Assembly (NCBI RefSeq): GCF_014137865.1
Contig: NZ_JACGWU010000001.1
Span: 558,001 to 622,000 of the forward strand
Length of the DNA: 64,000 bases
Direction of reading: 5' to 3'
From: Alpinimonas psychrophila
Lineage (GTDB): Bacteria; Actinomycetota; Actinomycetes; Actinomycetales; Microbacteriaceae
Of the stretch, positions 27,211-39,550 are shown piece after piece; position 1 is the stretch's first letter, and each line of letters starts with the position of its first letter. The translations under genes were made by a program, and so were the position numbers. Below the pieces are notes generated by a model. It was not told where the DNA came from. It ran no database searches and saw only the letters and a list, made by a program, of their open reading frames with translations.

Positions 27211-28029
27211 GTGAGTGCCGTTTCGGGCGAAGGCGTTATTCGCGTTGACCACGGCGTGACGCGCGAACTGATGGTGGCGGCAGGTCCCGAAGCCCTGATT
27301 GCAATCATCGATCAGCGTTTTGAGAGCGTGGTTTCGGAACTGCTCGAAACTCAAGCCCTGGTTCATGTCGTGCTCACGGGAGGGACGATCGGAATCGGTC
27401 TTCTTCGCCCCTTAGACGGTGAGAATCGTCTCGATTGGTCGCGCATTCACGTGTGGTGGGGCGATGAGCGCTGGGTTGCGGCCGGTCACTCCGACCGAAA
27501 CGAGGGCCAGGCGGCACAAGCGCTGTTGAACCGTGTTCCCATCCCCACTGATAACGTGCACCGCTTTCCTGCGTCGGATGCTGGACTCACCCTTGATCAA
27601 GCGGCGCGGGCGTACCAATCAGAACTAGAGAGCTTTGCTCCCGCCTTGAAGCGTGCCGATTTTCTCGGCGCAACCTTCAACGGCACGGAAGCCTTCCGTA
27701 CACCAGCCTTCGACATCACCTTTCTCGGGGTCGGGCCGGATGCGCACGTGGCAAGCCTCTTCCCCGGACTCGGGGGAATTTCGGCCAAGAACGCTTCGGT
27801 CATTGCCATTCGTGACTCCCCCAAGCCACCCGCCGAACGTCTAAGCCTCACGTTGCCGGTTATCAACGCGTCTGCGCGGGTCTGGGTGGTCGCCGCGGGC
27901 GCCGACAAGGCCGAAGCTGTTCATCAGGCGTTCCATGCCTCAGATCCCGCCACAGCGCCCGTGAGTGGTGTTCACGGAACCCTGGAGACGGTTATCTTTG
28001 CGGATGCTGCGGCAGCGGCGCGGCTTTAG
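27211..28029 (+). CDS. pgl: 6-phosphogluconolactonase
   Basis: This 272-residue member of the glucosamine-6-phosphate isomerase-like family shows LTGGTIGIGLL, WWGDERWV and FLGVGPDAHVASLFPG, the strands around its active site. It hydrolyses the lactone made by Zwf. It starts with GTG 5 bases after opcA and closes the operon, followed by a bidirectional terminator. It is a little longer than many homologues because of an insert near residues 130-155. Confidence 0.93.
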   Translation: MSAVSGEGVIRVDHGVTRELMVAAGPEALIAIIDQRFESVVSELLETQALVHVVLTGGTIGIGLLRPLDGENRLDWSRIHVWWGDERWVAAGHSDRNEGQAAQALLNRVPIPTDNVHRFPASDAGLTLDQAARAYQSELESFAPALKRADFLGATFNGTEAFRTPAFDITFLGVGPDAHVASLFPGLGGISAKNASVIAIRDSPKPPAERLSLTLPVINASARVWVVAAGADKAEAVHQAFHASDPATAPVSGVHGTLETVIFADAAAAARL

Positions 28030-28091
28030 AGCTTAAACGACGTCTCACTCAATGTTCCGTTCGGCCGTTCCGGCCCTCCCGTTGGATTAAG

Positions 28092-28135
28092 CAAAAGAAT
28101 GTCCTCGCGTTTAAGACGTGAAGACATTTCTTTTG
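28092..28135. terminator. Bidirectional terminator between pgl and rbpA
   Basis: A 13-base stem (AATGTCCTCGCGT with ACGTGAAGACATT, two non-Watson-Crick positions) is extended by flanking CAAAAG and CTTTTG. This supplies a U-run on either strand. It sits between the convergent pgl and rbpA stops. Confidence 0.75.
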
Positions 28136-28148
28136 AGTACGTTTTTGA

Positions 28149-28511
28149 TTACGCCTTGGCGGTGCCGCGACGAACGCGGAGCTGGTGCAAGGCGTCATCA
28201 AGAATCTGCTCGGCCTCTTCGGTCGTGCGACGCTCCTTGACATAGGCCAAGTGCGTTTTGTAGGGCTCGAGCTTTGCGAGCTGAGGAGGATTGGCTTGAT
28301 CGCGACCAGCAGGAAGGCCCGACTGGGGGCTGTCAATAGTCTCGGGGATTTCATCCTCGGGAAGAGTTGCCGAGAAGAAACGTTGCGTGTGGTTCCCCAA
28401 CGCGTCCCAATATGAGACCGCTACGCGATCAGCGTGAACGCCATGATCTTGTTCGCCCATGGGACCAGCGCCAACGCGCGAACCCCGAATTGCACTGCCG
28501 CCCGAGGCCAT
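28149..28511 (-). CDS. rbpA: RNA polymerase-binding protein RbpA
   Basis: The 120-residue protein has the RbpA layout: basic N-terminal tail (GGSAIRGSRVGAGP), core domain around VSYWDALGNHTQRFF, and the C-terminal sigma-interaction region (KTHLAYVKERRTTEEAEQIL). It stabilises promoter complexes with the primary sigma factor and is specific to actinobacteria. Several core-domain cysteines found in some RbpA proteins are absent here. Its ATG overlaps the secG stop by one base. Confidence 0.95.
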   Translation of the reverse strand: MASGGSAIRGSRVGAGPMGEQDHGVHADRVAVSYWDALGNHTQRFFSATLPEDEIPETIDSPQSGLPAGRDQANPPQLAKLEPYKTHLAYVKERRTTEEAEQILDDALHQLRVRRGTAKA

Positions 28512-28759
28512 TATGCTCCTTGAAACTTAGTAATGAGGCCCAGGATCACGATGCACGTGATCCAGATGAGGCCCAAAATGATGGTGATGCGGTTAAGGTT
28601 TCGCTCGGCGACCCCGGAAGAACCAAGGGTTGATGACATACCGCCGCCGAACATGTCGGAGACACCGCCGCCACGTCCCTTGTGCAGCAGGATGAGGAGC
28701 GTCAGCAGGAGGCTGGTAATACCCAGCAGGACCTGCATGATGACTTGGAGGATCTCCAC
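28511..28759 (-). CDS. secG: Preprotein translocase subunit SecG
   Basis: The 82-residue protein has two membrane helices joined by a Gly-rich loop (KGRGGGVSDMFGGG) that is the SecG hallmark. It assists SecYEG. It starts with GTG, follows tpiA by 72 bases, and lies in the common actinobacterial order gap-pgk-tpiA-secG. Confidence 0.95.
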   Translation of the reverse strand: MEILQVIMQVLLGITSLLLTLLILLHKGRGGGVSDMFGGGMSSTLGSSGVAERNLNRITIILGLIWITCIVILGLITKFQGA

Positions 28760-28831
28760 AGAAAAAACCTTTCACACGTTCTTGGTACACCCGACGAACA
28801 CTGTCGCAGTGCGCCTTGTAACTATATCTGA

Positions 28832-29617
28832 CTAGATGACGTGCTTTTGAAATCGAGCAATGCTGGAAAACTCGGCCACGTCGAGGCTAGCCCCGCCGAC
28901 AAGGGCGCCATCGATGTTCGTTTGGCGCATGAACCCCGCAATATTCGTTGACTTCACCGAACCGCCATAGAGGATTCGGGTTCGCTCCGCCGCGTCTGTT
29001 CCGAGTTCTTCGGCCAAAGCAACGCGAAGAGCGGCACAGACTTGTTCGGCTTGCTCCTCTGTTGCCGCGAGCCCCGAGCCGATTGCCCAGACGGGCTCGT
29101 AGGCGATGACAATATTTGCGTCAGCGGAAACTCCGGCGAGGGCAGCGCGCATTTGAGCTACGGGCACGGCGCTCGGACCAAATTCCTCGAGGTCCTCGGC
29201 CGTTTCCCCGACACACAACACGGGAACAACGTTGTGCTTGAGCGCAGCCTTGACCTTGGCATTCAAGAGTTCGTCGTTCTCACCGTGGTACTGGCGTCGC
29301 TCGGAGTGGCCCACAATGACGTAGGTGCACTCAAGCTTGGCGAGAAACGCGCCGGAAATCTCGCCGGTATAGGCACCGGAATCGTGAGCCGAGAGGTCTT
29401 GGCCACCGTAGACAATGTCGAGCTTGTCCGCCGCGATCAGGTTTTGCACGCTGCGGAGATCGGTAAAAGGCGGGAAGACGGCCACTTCGGCCTGGGTGTA
29501 ATCGTGGTGGGCGTCTTTGAGCGTCCACGCCAGCTTCTGAACGAAAGCGATGGCTTGGAGGTGATCCAAGTTCATCTTCCAGTTGCCCGCAAGTAGGGGC
29601 GTGCGTACAGTTACCAT
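28832..29617 (-). CDS. tpiA: Triosephosphate isomerase
   Basis: The 261-residue TIM-barrel enzyme has Lys in NWKMN, the catalytic His in GHSERR, the catalytic Glu in AYEPVWAIGSG and the phosphate loop YGGSVKSTN. Its ATG lies inside the end of pgk (7-base overlap), indicating coupled translation. Confidence 0.97.
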   Translation of the reverse strand: MVTVRTPLLAGNWKMNLDHLQAIAFVQKLAWTLKDAHHDYTQAEVAVFPPFTDLRSVQNLIAADKLDIVYGGQDLSAHDSGAYTGEISGAFLAKLECTYVIVGHSERRQYHGENDELLNAKVKAALKHNVVPVLCVGETAEDLEEFGPSAVPVAQMRAALAGVSADANIVIAYEPVWAIGSGLAATEEQAEQVCAALRVALAEELGTDAAERTRILYGGSVKSTNIAGFMRQTNIDGALVGGASLDVAEFSSIARFQKHVI

Positions 29618-30822
29618 CCGAGGACCTCCAGGCCTGGCAGACGCTTGCCTTCGAGGAACTCGAGGCTGGCACCGCCTCCGGTTGAAATGTGACCAAATTG
29701 GTCATCAGTGAAGCCAAGAACGCGAACGGCAGCGGCCGAGTCGCCGCCACCAACGACCGAGAGGCCGTCGACTTCAGTGAGCGCTGCGGCAATAGCACGC
29801 GTTCCTTGGGCAAAAGCAGGGAATTCAAACACGCCAGCCGGTCCGTTCCAGAATACCGTCTTGGAAGCACGGATGCGACGGGCGAAGTCTTCGGCCGTTG
29901 CCGGGCCAATATCGAGTCCCAGGCCTTTTTCCGCGAAGGGAGTATCTTCAATGCCGTCGATGGGGGTGACGACGAAGTCTGCGTCTGGCCCAAACTTGGC
30001 GGCGACGACAATATCGGTCGGAAGCACAATTTCAACACCGCGTTCGGCAGCATCGGTTAGATAGCCACGAACCGTATCGAGTTGGTCAACCTCTAGAAGG
30101 CTCGCCCCTACCTTGTGGCCAGCCGCCGCCAGGAACGTAAAGACCATTCCGCCACCGACCAATATAGTGTCGACCCGGGGCAGGAGATGAGCAATGACGC
30201 CCAACTTGTCGCTGACCTTGGAACCGCCGAGAACGACCGTGTAGGGGCGCTCGGGGTTCTCCGTCAAACGATCCAGAACTTTGAGTTCCGTTTCTATCAG
30301 CAGGCCAGCGGCGCTGGGCAAAAGTTCGGCCAGCTCAAAAACGCTGGCCTGTTTGCGGTGAACGACACCGAAGCCGTCGGAAACAAAGGCATCGCCAAAC
30401 GCCGCAAGCTGTGAGGCAAAAACCCGCCGCTGGTCGGCATCCTTGGAGGTTTCACCCGGGTTGAAACGCAGGTTCTCAAGGACGGCGAGTTCGCCATCTT
30501 CGAGAGCGGCAACGGCCGTTTTTGCCGAGTCCCCCACAGTGTCCGTGGCGAAGGCTACAGGTTTACCGATGAGCTCGGCCAAGCGCTCGGCAGCCGGCTT
30601 CAAGCTAAAGCGAGCTTCTGGAGCGCCGTCAGGGCGCCCGAGGTGCGAAATTATCACAACTCGAGCTCCCTGAGCGAGCAGAGCATTCAGTGTGGGCAGT
30701 GACGCCCGGATGCGACCATCATCCGAAATTTTTGAATCTGACAGTGGAACGTTCAGATCACAGCGAACGATGACGCGTTTTCCGGAAAGGGATCCCAAGG
30801 ATTCCAAGGTGCGCAGGGCCAA
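29611..30822 (-). CDS. pgk: Phosphoglycerate kinase
   Basis: The 403-residue enzyme shows VIVRCDLNVPL and SHLGRPDG in the N-terminal substrate domain and GGGDSAAAV near the C-terminus. The start chosen is TTG at 30820-30822, which gives the usual N-terminus (LALRTLESLGSLSGKRV) and falls 38 bases after the gap stop. The ribosome-binding site is weak (AGAGAAACGAG). A CTG immediately before or a start inside gap are less likely. Confidence 0.93.
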   Translation of the reverse strand: MALRTLESLGSLSGKRVIVRCDLNVPLSDSKISDDGRIRASLPTLNALLAQGARVVIISHLGRPDGAPEARFSLKPAAERLAELIGKPVAFATDTVGDSAKTAVAALEDGELAVLENLRFNPGETSKDADQRRVFASQLAAFGDAFVSDGFGVVHRKQASVFELAELLPSAAGLLIETELKVLDRLTENPERPYTVVLGGSKVSDKLGVIAHLLPRVDTILVGGGMVFTFLAAAGHKVGASLLEVDQLDTVRGYLTDAAERGVEIVLPTDIVVAAKFGPDADFVVTPIDGIEDTPFAEKGLGLDIGPATAEDFARRIRASKTVFWNGPAGVFEFPAFAQGTRAIAAALTEVDGLSVVGGGDSAAAVRVLGFTDDQFGHISTGGGASLEFLEGKRLPGLEVLGW

Positions 30823-30860
30823 CAGTGCTCGTTTCTCTAGAAGTGGTGCAGAGACTGTAT

Positions 30861-31895
<1,035 letters not shown>

Positions 31896-31970
31896 TCAGG
31901 AGGGCTAATTCGCATTAATTGAAAGGGAACATTTCGGAACAACCGGCGATGTGGCCGGGAGAACAAGAGA

Positions 31971-31999
31971 GGGTGCCCTGAAAAACTCTCAGGACACCC
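31971..31999 (-). terminator. Terminator after sod
   Basis: On the minus strand GGGTGTCCTGA pairs with TCAGGGCACCC (one G-U pair) around a 7-base loop, followed by TCTCTTGTTCT. It begins just after the sod stop codon, upstream of gap. Confidence 0.7.
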
Positions 32000-32007
32000 A
32001 TGTCTAA

Positions 32008-32634
32008 TTACGAGAATAGCAGGACGCTTGCTGCACCCTTGCGTGACGCCTCGAAGCGCGCAGAAACATCTGCCCAGTTGATGATGTTCCAGAAGGCAGT
32101 GACGTAGTCGCCCTTTACATTCTTGTAGTCCAAGTAGAAGGCATGTTCCCACATGTCGAGCATGAGCAAGGGGACGGTACCGGCGGCAATGTTACCTTGC
32201 TGGTCATAGAGCTGCTCAATGATGAGCTGCTTTCCCACGGCGTCATACGCGAGGAATGCCCAGCCGGAACCCTGAAGGCCCAAAGCGGCAGCGTTGAAGT
32301 GGGCACGAAATTTGTCAAACGAACCAAAGAATTCGTCGATGGCGGCAGCAAGCTCGCCTGAGGGGCGCTCTTCGGAGTCAGGGGTGAGATTCTTCCAAAA
32401 AATGGAGTGGTTCGTGTGTCCACCGAGGTGAAAAGCGAGATCCTTTTGCAACTTGTTGATGTTGGTAAAATCGCCTGCGTCGCGGGCTTCGGCGAGTTTG
32501 TCGAGGGCGGTGTTCGCGCCATCGACATAGGCTTTGTGATGCTTGCTGTGGTGCAGTTCCATAATTGTCGCGCTGATATGCGGCGCGAGGGCGGCGTAGT
32601 CGTAGGTCAGTTCCGGTAGCGAATATGTAGCCAC
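32008..32634 (-). CDS. sod: Superoxide dismutase (Mn/Fe family)
   Basis: The 208-residue enzyme carries all four metal ligands: His28 in MELHHSKHH, the His in HTNHSIFW, and the Asp and His in [11 protein letters not shown]. It detoxifies superoxide in the cytoplasm. GTG at 32632-32634 is preferred because AAGGAG precedes it by 8 bases and the protein then begins [12 protein letters not shown] as in homologues. Mn or Fe preference cannot be settled by eye. Confidence 0.95.
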   Translation of the reverse strand: MATYSLPELTYDYAALAPHISATIMELHHSKHHKAYVDGANTALDKLAEARDAGDFTNINKLQKDLAFHLGGHTNHSIFWKNLTPDSEERPSGELAAAIDEFFGSFDKFRAHFNAAALGLQGSGWAFLAYDAVGKQLIIEQLYDQQGNIAAGTVPLLMLDMWEHAFYLDYKNVKGDYVTAFWNIINWADVSARFEASRKGAASVLLFS

Positions 32635-32717
32635 AGTGTTATCTCCTTGATTGAGAGGCCGTGCGCCGGACGTAATAATCGTCGGCCACACGCCCCAGTT
32701 TACTCTTGCGAAAAGGG

Positions 32718-33698
32718 TTATTCCACGTCGAAGTCATCTGGTACAGCAGACTCTGTGCCAGGGATACCGAGCTCTAGTGCACGCTTATCGGCCATGGCCA
32801 GGAGGCGGCGAATACGACCGGCAACGGCATCTTTTGTCATGGGGGGATCAGCGTGGTGCCCGAGCTCGTCGAGGCTGGCGTCTCGAAAATTCAATCGCAA
32901 GGCACCGGCGTATTTGAGGTGGTCCGGAATATCTTCGCCGAGAATCTCGAGAGCGAGAGCCACTCGGGCGCAGGCGGCGACGGCGGCTTGGGCCGAGCGA
33001 CGAAGGTTAGCATCGTCGAAGTTGACGAGCCGGTTTGCGGTGGCGCGAACTTCTCGACGTTGGCGCAATTCCTCCCATTTGTGAACGGTCTCCTTGGCGC
33101 CCATGATCGTCAGCACGGCGCTAATGGCCTCGTCTTCACGGATCACAACACGGTGAACACCACGAACCTCCCGCGCTTTCGCAGCGATCCGAAGGCGGTT
33201 GGCAGCGCCGACGAGGGCCATCGCCGCTTCATTAGTCGGGCACACTATTTCAAGGGCGGCCGAGCGACCGGGATCCGTGAGGGTTCCGGTCGCAAGGAAA
33301 GCCCCGCGCCAGATGGCGGAGAGGTCTTCGAGGTTTCCGGTTGTGAGTTTATTGGGCAGGCCACGAATGGGCCGACGCCTCGCATCTAACAAACCTGTTT
33401 GGCGGGCCAGGGTCTCGCCCCCTTCGACAACGCGCACGAGGTAGGTGGGGGCAGTTTTGGCTCCGGAATTGGAAGAGATTTTACCTTCACTCCGCACACC
33501 ATAGATCTCCGCTAGATCCTTGCGAACCCGTGTTGCGAGTTCCTGCGAGTCGAGTTCTGCTTCGACCGCAATGCGACCCGAAATCGTGTGGAGCCCTCCC
33601 GCAAACCGCAGAATAGTCGCGAGTTCGGCCGTGCGAACGCTGGTCTTGCCGGCACCAACGGTAATGAGCTCTTGTTTGACGTTGTCTGTTAATCCCAC
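32718..33698 (-). CDS. whiA: Sporulation/cell-division regulator WhiA
   Basis: The 326-residue protein has an N-terminal LAGLIDADG homing-endonuclease-like domain (about 1-210) without endonuclease function in this family, and a C-terminal helix-turn-helix (around [26 protein letters not shown]). WhiA affects sporulation in Streptomyces and cell division elsewhere. Its position after uvrC and rapZ in the reading direction is the standard actinobacterial order. Confidence 0.95.
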   Translation of the reverse strand: MGLTDNVKQELITVGAGKTSVRTAELATILRFAGGLHTISGRIAVEAELDSQELATRVRKDLAEIYGVRSEGKISSNSGAKTAPTYLVRVVEGGETLARQTGLLDARRRPIRGLPNKLTTGNLEDLSAIWRGAFLATGTLTDPGRSAALEIVCPTNEAAMALVGAANRLRIAAKAREVRGVHRVVIREDEAISAVLTIMGAKETVHKWEELRQRREVRATANRLVNFDDANLRRSAQAAVAACARVALALEILGEDIPDHLKYAGALRLNFRDASLDELGHHADPPMTKDAVAGRIRRLLAMADKRALELGIPGTESAVPDDFDVE

Positions 33699-33737
33699 GC
33701 TAAATTCCTCTGTCTACCAACTGAAAACTGAAATGAA

Positions 33738-34616
33738 CTATTCGCGCCCGAGGTCGCGATGTTTGATGCGAACAACGACACCAGGAAGTTTGGCCAGCTC
33801 AATTGCTAAAGCCTGCGCTAGTGCAACGGAGCGATGTTTTCCTCCGGTGCAGCCAATCGCAATTGTGGCGTGGCGCTTGTTTTCGCGCTGGTAGCCCGCC
33901 ATGACCGGAGATAAAGCCACCGCATAGGCCTGAACAAATTCGCTTGCTCCGGGCTGGGACAGAACGTACTCGGAAACTTCCTTGTCGAGTCCCGTAAATG
34001 CCCGAAGCTCCGGCATCCAGAAGGGGTTGGGCAGAAAACGCCCATCGGCAATGAGGTCAACATCGGTTGGTGTTCCGTATTTGAAGCCGAAACTCATCAA
34101 CGTCAGACGTACGCCGGCCGTGTCTTCTTGTGCGAATGTTTCAGTGATATTCGTGGCCAGCTGGTGAATATTGAGGTCGCTGGTATCGATGACCATGTCG
34201 CTATTTTCTCGCATCTCTCGCATGCGTGAACGTTCAGCCACGATGCCATCAATAATGGTGCCGTCACCTTGCAAGGGGTGTGGCCTGCGCACGGACTCGA
34301 AGCGACGAACGAGAGACTCATCGGTGGCATCAAGAAAGAGAATGCGTAACTTGGTGCCCGAACGAATCGATTGAATAATTTCTTGCAGGTCAGCAAAAAA
34401 GTTGCGACCACGAACATCCACGACAGCAGCGATTTTCGGAAGGTTTGTTCCGGCCTTTTCTGCTAGTTCGACCAAAGGCCTTAGCATCTGGGGCGGGAGG
34501 TTGTCGACGACGTACCAACCGAGGTCTTCAAGGGCATTGCCTACGGTTGAACGCCCGGCACCGGACATGCCCGTCACAATGAGCACCTCTTGCTCGGTGT
34601 TGGTCGTTTCTGGCAT
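33738..34616 (-). CDS. rapZ: RapZ/YvcJ-like nucleotide-binding protein
   Basis: The 292-residue protein has the loop GMSGAGRST near residue 16, in which Arg replaces the usual Walker A lysine, then GWYVVDNLPP and the C-terminal GCTGGKHRSVALAQ. In other bacteria the family binds RNA or regulates cell-wall precursor enzymes. ATG 34616 is chosen over a GTG two codons upstream because AAGG lies 5 bases before it. Its neighbours uvrC and whiA form a conserved cluster. Confidence 0.93.
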   Translation of the reverse strand: MPETTNTEQEVLIVTGMSGAGRSTVGNALEDLGWYVVDNLPPQMLRPLVELAEKAGTNLPKIAAVVDVRGRNFFADLQEIIQSIRSGTKLRILFLDATDESLVRRFESVRRPHPLQGDGTIIDGIVAERSRMREMRENSDMVIDTSDLNIHQLATNITETFAQEDTAGVRLTLMSFGFKYGTPTDVDLIADGRFLPNPFWMPELRAFTGLDKEVSEYVLSQPGASEFVQAYAVALSPVMAGYQRENKRHATIAIGCTGGKHRSVALAQALAIELAKLPGVVVRIKHRDLGRE

Positions 34617-34678
34617 AGCCACCTTCGTCTTTTATTTGCTTCGTTAAACTCTACTCACTCGCGACACGCCCGGGCGAC

Positions 34679-36610
34679 CTAAGCCTTCAACGCATCCTTG
34701 ATAGTTGTCGCCAGAGCGTGATTGATTCCCGAAAGCGATGCAATTTCTTCCACCGTCGCATTCTTCAAGACCGTGACAGAACCAAAATGACTGAGCAGTT
34801 TCTTGATGCGAGTGGGCCCTAAACCGGGAATGTCATTCAGCACGGTATTGATGTCGCGCTTGCGACTGGTTCGTTGAAAGGAGATGGCAAAGCGGTGAGC
34901 CTCGTCGCGGACCTGTTGAAGCAGGAAGAGACCCTCCGAGTTGCGGGGCAAGATGATGGGATACGACTCCCCAGCCACCCACACTTCCTCGAGACGTTTG
35001 GCGAGACCAACGAGAGGAATGTGGCCGAGGCCAGCTTCGGCGAGGGCCCGTTGAGCTGCGTTGACCTGGGGCTGTCCTCCATCGACGATGAGGAGCCCCG
35101 GGGGATACGCGAAGGATTTCTTTTTTGGCACGGTCGTGACAATCTCCCCCTCGGCGACCGGATCGATTTCCCCGCTGAAGCGGGGAGCCTCCGGGTCCTG
35201 TACGGCTCCCGTGAGGTAGGCCAAGCGACGGGAGAGGACCTGGTGCATGGCGTCAGTGTCGTCTCGTGCCTCGGGAATGGCGAACTTGCGATAGTCACTT
35301 TTTTTGGCGAGACCGTCTTCGAAGACAACCATGGAAGCGACGATGCGCGTGCCCGAAAGGTGAGAGACGTCGAAGCACTCGATGCGGAGCGGGGACGCTG
35401 GCAGACCGAGAGCGATCTCAAGTTCGGCCAACGCTTTGCTCCGGGAGATGTAATCGGCGCTGCGTCTGGTCTTGAACAGCATGAGGGCCTGTTTTGCGTT
35501 TTTTTCGACCGTTGCGGCGAGGGCTGCCAAGTCGCCCCTGGATGCCACTCTCAATTTGACCCGTGCTGCGCGGGGGTCACTTGTTCGTTCGCGACGAATC
35601 TCTGTCAGCCAGTCTCGAACGGCATCCTCGTCATCGGGGATCAGTGGCACGATGACGTCCCGGGGCGGCGAATCCTCTGTCTCATATGCCACGCGAAGCA
35701 TATTGTCGACAAGCTCGCCATCCTCTACGTCTAGGGCGATATCCACAGTCCAGGAACGAACACCACGCACACGGCCACCGCGCACGATGAACTGCTGCAC
35801 GGCCGCGGAGAGTTCGTCACGGGCGAGACCAAAGACATCGGCATCAACTTCTTCGGGTAAGACCACGGAGCTCTTCGAGGCGACAGTCTCCAGGGCCGCA
35901 ATGTTGTCGCGATATTTTGCGGCGCCTTCGTAATCCTGGTTTTCTGACGCATCAAACATTTTCTGTTTGAGCTGCTTGAGGTGTCCATCATTTTTTCCGC
36001 TCATGAAGGCCGAAAGGTCTAAGGCGATGGAACGGTGCTCTTCCGGAGTCACGCGACCAGCACAGGGCGCCGCGCAACGACCGATGTCACCGAGGAGGCA
36101 GGGACGCTTTGCTGCCTCCGCTTTCTTATAGATTCCATCACTGCAGCTGCGCATCGGAAAGACGGGAAGGATGAGATCAAGCGTCTCGCGAATGGCCCAG
36201 GTCTTCGTGTAGGGCCCAAAGTATCGGGCGTTTGGAATCTTGTGGTTGCGGGTAATGAGAACCCGGGGCACCTTCTCCCCCAACGTCAAGGCAAGGTAAG
36301 GGTAGGACTTGTCGTCCCGGAACTGGATGTTGAACGGAGGCTCAAACTCCTTGATCCAGGTGAACTCCAGCTGCAGCGCCTCGAATTCAGTACGGACGAC
36401 CGTCCACTCCACGCTTGCGGCTGACGTGACCATCCGACGAGTTCGCTCGTGGAGTTTTTCCAGCGGAGCAAAATAACTCGTGAGGCGGGCACGCAGGTTC
36501 TTGGCCTTGCCGACGTACAGAATGCGCGCGGTCGCATCCCGAAATCGGTACACCCCCGGATTCGTGGGGATGTCACCGGTTTTGGGGCGATAGCTGAGCA
36601 TGTCGGCCAT
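34679..36610 (-). CDS. uvrC: Excinuclease ABC subunit C
   Basis: The 643-residue nuclease has the N-terminal GIY-YIG domain (GVYRFRD to [14 protein letters not shown]), a UVR motif near residues 200-235, an RNase H-like C-terminal nuclease domain ([19 protein letters not shown]) and terminal helix-hairpin-helix motifs ([13 protein letters not shown]). It makes both incisions in nucleotide excision repair. It starts 8 bases after uvrA. Confidence 0.97.
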   Translation of the reverse strand: MADMLSYRPKTGDIPTNPGVYRFRDATARILYVGKAKNLRARLTSYFAPLEKLHERTRRMVTSAASVEWTVVRTEFEALQLEFTWIKEFEPPFNIQFRDDKSYPYLALTLGEKVPRVLITRNHKIPNARYFGPYTKTWAIRETLDLILPVFPMRSCSDGIYKKAEAAKRPCLLGDIGRCAAPCAGRVTPEEHRSIALDLSAFMSGKNDGHLKQLKQKMFDASENQDYEGAAKYRDNIAALETVASKSSVVLPEEVDADVFGLARDELSAAVQQFIVRGGRVRGVRSWTVDIALDVEDGELVDNMLRVAYETEDSPPRDVIVPLIPDDEDAVRDWLTEIRRERTSDPRAARVKLRVASRGDLAALAATVEKNAKQALMLFKTRRSADYISRSKALAELEIALGLPASPLRIECFDVSHLSGTRIVASMVVFEDGLAKKSDYRKFAIPEARDDTDAMHQVLSRRLAYLTGAVQDPEAPRFSGEIDPVAEGEIVTTVPKKKSFAYPPGLLIVDGGQPQVNAAQRALAEAGLGHIPLVGLAKRLEEVWVAGESYPIILPRNSEGLFLLQQVRDEAHRFAISFQRTSRKRDINTVLNDIPGLGPTRIKKLLSHFGSVTVLKNATVEEIASLSGINHALATTIKDALKA

Positions 36611-36618
36611 AGGCGTCG

Positions 36619-39483
36619 TTAGACCTTGAGAATCTCGCGGAGGAAGGTTGCCGTATGGCTCTTCTTAGATTTTGCAACGGTTTCGGGGGTTCCCACAGCG
36701 ATGATCTGGCCTCCCCCGGCGCCACCTTCCGGACCCATATCGATGAGCCAATCGGCACTCTTGATGACGTCAAGGTTGTGCTCAATAACGATGACGGTGT
36801 TGCCCTTCTCAACGAGGGAGTTCAGCACCAAAAGCAATTTGCGCACGTCTTCGAAGTGAAGACCCGTGGTGGGCTCATCCAGAACATAGACGCTGCGGCC
36901 GTTGGAGCGCTTCTGCAACTCTGTTGCAAGCTTCACTCGCTGGGCCTCGCCGCCGGAGAGTGTCGTGGCACTCTGACCGAGACGAACGTAGCCGAGGCCC
37001 ACCTCGACGAGGGTGAGGAGGAAACGGTGGATGGACGAAATGGGTTCGAAGAAGTCTGCTGCTTCGCTGATGGGCATATTCAGTACCTCGGCAATGTTTT
37101 TGCCCTTGTACTTCACCTGCAGAGTGTCGCGGTTATAGCGGGCACCGTGGCAGACATCGCAGTCCACATAGACATCCGGCAAGAAGTTCATCTCGATCTT
37201 GATCGTGCCATCACCGGAACACGCCTCGCACCGGCCGCCCTTGACGTTGAAGCTGTAGCGACCGGGAAGGTAACCACGTGTCTTGGATTCGGTGGTCTCC
37301 GAGAACAGAGTGCGAATCTTGTCGAAAACACCCGTGTAGGTCGCCGGGTTCGATCGGGGGGTGCGACCGATGGGGTTCTGGTCGACGTGGATGACCTTGT
37401 CGAGGTTTTCCAGGCCCGTGACGCGGGTGTGCTTTCCGGCCACCGTGCGGGCACCGTTGAGCTTGTTGGCAAGCACCTTATAGAGAATGTCGTTGATGAG
37501 CGATGACTTGCCCGAACCAGAGACGCCTGTCACAGCAACGAATAGGCCGAGGGGGAACGTGGCCGTGACTTTGCGCAGGTTATTGGCCTGGGCGCCGATG
37601 ACGGTGATTTCGCGGCCGGGTTCGGCCTGACGCCGCTGGGGGGGAATCGCGATTGACTTGCGACCGGAAATGTAGTCGGCTGTGAGAGACTCGGTGTTCT
37701 TCAGGAGAGACTCGTAATCTCCTGAGTGCACAACCTTGCCGCCGTTGACGCCGGCACCCGGGCCAATGTCAACAATCCAGTCTGCGGTCTGGATGGTGTC
37801 TTCGTCGTGCTCCACGACAATCAGCGTGTTGCCGAGGTCTCTGAGTTTGAGGAGGGTATCGATGAGTCTGCGGTTGTCTCGTTGGTGCAGACCGATGCTG
37901 GGCTCATCCAAAACATAGAGAACTCCGGTCAGGCCTGAACCAATCTGGGTCGCAAGACGGATTCTCTGCGCCTCTCCGCCGGAGAGAGATCCAGCGGCAC
38001 GCGCGAGATTCAAGTACGTCAGGCCCACTTCGATGAGGAAGTCGAGACGCGCACGAATCTCTCGCAGAACCTGAGCGGCGATGTGCGCCTCGCGGTCTGT
38101 GAGGACGAGCTCATCCATGAAGGTACGGGCAGCTGTCAAAGGAAGTTCGGCGATGTCGGCAATCGACTTGTCGTTGATGAGAACCGCGAGAACCTCGGGG
38201 CGCAGACGTTTGCCACCACAGTCGATGCATGGAACCTCACGCAGGTACTCTGCCCAGCGGGCGCGTTGAACATCGGTCTCGGCCTGCAGATACTGACGCT
38301 CAATGTAGGGAACGACACCCTCGAAGCCCGAGCTATAGGCAACCTCGCGGCCGTAGCGGTTCTTCCAGCGCACCTTGACGTTGAAGTTGTTGCCGTTCAT
38401 GACGGCCGTGCGCACGCCGGCCGGCAGCTTGTTCCAGGGGGTGTCGAGCGAGAAGTCGAGGTCATCGGCCAGGCCGGTGAGTAATTTCTCATAGTACTGA
38501 AAGAGGCCCTTGCCCTGAGTTGCCCACGGGATGATGACGCCCTCGTTGACGCTAAAGTCGGGGTCGCCGAGAAGGAGGTCTTCATCCACGGACATTCGAG
38601 TGCCGAGCCCCGAGCACGTGGGGCAGGATCCAAACGGTGCGTTGAAGGAGAAGGTGCGAGGCTCGAACTCGGCCACGGAGATGGGGTGGTTGTTCGGGCA
38701 CGATAGTTTCTCGGAGAAGGACAGCCACGCATCGTCGCCTTCCTCGTCGATGAAATTGATCATGACGGTACCGCTGGAGAGTTTGAGGGCCGTCTCGAGT
38801 GAGTCGGTGAGGCGCGAGAGTAGTTCCGGGCCAGCAACAAGACGATCCACGATGACGGAGATATCGTGCTTGAAGCTTTTCTTGAGCAACGGTGGTGCGC
38901 TGAGCTGAATCTGATCGCCGTCGACGAGAGCACGGGCGTAGCCGCTTGCGGCCAGCTCGGCGAAGAGCTCAACGAACTCGCCCTTCTTCTGGCTCACAAT
39001 GGGGGCTACGACTTGGTAACGGGTCTCGGGCTCAAGTTCCATCAGGTGGTCGGCAATTTGCTGAACCGACTGAGCTTGAATCTTCTCGCCGCACTCAGGG
39101 CAGTGGGGAATACCGATGCGGGCCCAGAGAAGACGCATGTAGTCGTATATTTCGGTAATCGTGCCTACGGTCGAGCGCGGGTTGCGGTTCGTTGATTTCT
39201 GGTCAATGGAGACGGCCGGACTCAAACCCTCGATGAAGTCCACATCGGGTCGATCTACCTGGCCGAGAAACTGGCGGGCGTAGGCCGAAAGAGACTCAAC
39301 GTAACGACGTTGTCCCTCGGCAAAAATGGTGTCAAAGGCGAGAGAAGACTTTCCCGAACCTGATAGTCCCGTGAAAACAACGAGAGAATCGCGAGGAATC
39401 TCTAGATCAATGTTTTGCAGATTGTGAACCCTGGCGCCTTTGACGCTGAGCGTGGAATGAGAGGTTACCTTCGAGACAGACAC
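36619..39483 (-). CDS. uvrA: Excinuclease ABC subunit A
   Basis: The 954-residue protein has two ABC ATPase modules with Walker [10 protein letters not shown] near residue 40 and GVSGSGKSS near 655, two LSGGEAQR signatures, and zinc-binding cysteine clusters ([21 protein letters not shown] and CDVC). It recognises DNA damage. The annotated start is GTG with GAAGGG only one base away, so an in-frame TTG three codons upstream is a possible alternative. Confidence 0.97.
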   Translation of the reverse strand: MSVSKVTSHSTLSVKGARVHNLQNIDLEIPRDSLVVFTGLSGSGKSSLAFDTIFAEGQRRYVESLSAYARQFLGQVDRPDVDFIEGLSPAVSIDQKSTNRNPRSTVGTITEIYDYMRLLWARIGIPHCPECGEKIQAQSVQQIADHLMELEPETRYQVVAPIVSQKKGEFVELFAELAASGYARALVDGDQIQLSAPPLLKKSFKHDISVIVDRLVAGPELLSRLTDSLETALKLSSGTVMINFIDEEGDDAWLSFSEKLSCPNNHPISVAEFEPRTFSFNAPFGSCPTCSGLGTRMSVDEDLLLGDPDFSVNEGVIIPWATQGKGLFQYYEKLLTGLADDLDFSLDTPWNKLPAGVRTAVMNGNNFNVKVRWKNRYGREVAYSSGFEGVVPYIERQYLQAETDVQRARWAEYLREVPCIDCGGKRLRPEVLAVLINDKSIADIAELPLTAARTFMDELVLTDREAHIAAQVLREIRARLDFLIEVGLTYLNLARAAGSLSGGEAQRIRLATQIGSGLTGVLYVLDEPSIGLHQRDNRRLIDTLLKLRDLGNTLIVVEHDEDTIQTADWIVDIGPGAGVNGGKVVHSGDYESLLKNTESLTADYISGRKSIAIPPQRRQAEPGREITVIGAQANNLRKVTATFPLGLFVAVTGVSGSGKSSLINDILYKVLANKLNGARTVAGKHTRVTGLENLDKVIHVDQNPIGRTPRSNPATYTGVFDKIRTLFSETTESKTRGYLPGRYSFNVKGGRCEACSGDGTIKIEMNFLPDVYVDCDVCHGARYNRDTLQVKYKGKNIAEVLNMPISEAADFFEPISSIHRFLLTLVEVGLGYVRLGQSATTLSGGEAQRVKLATELQKRSNGRSVYVLDEPTTGLHFEDVRKLLLVLNSLVEKGNTVIVIEHNLDVIKSADWLIDMGPEGGAGGGQIIAVGTPETVAKSKKSHTATFLREILKV

Positions 39484-39550
39484 CCTTCAAGTCTACGAGT
39501 GTAAAGACACTGCTTGAGGCGTGGTCAGCCTTCGTGGACAGTCTTCATGA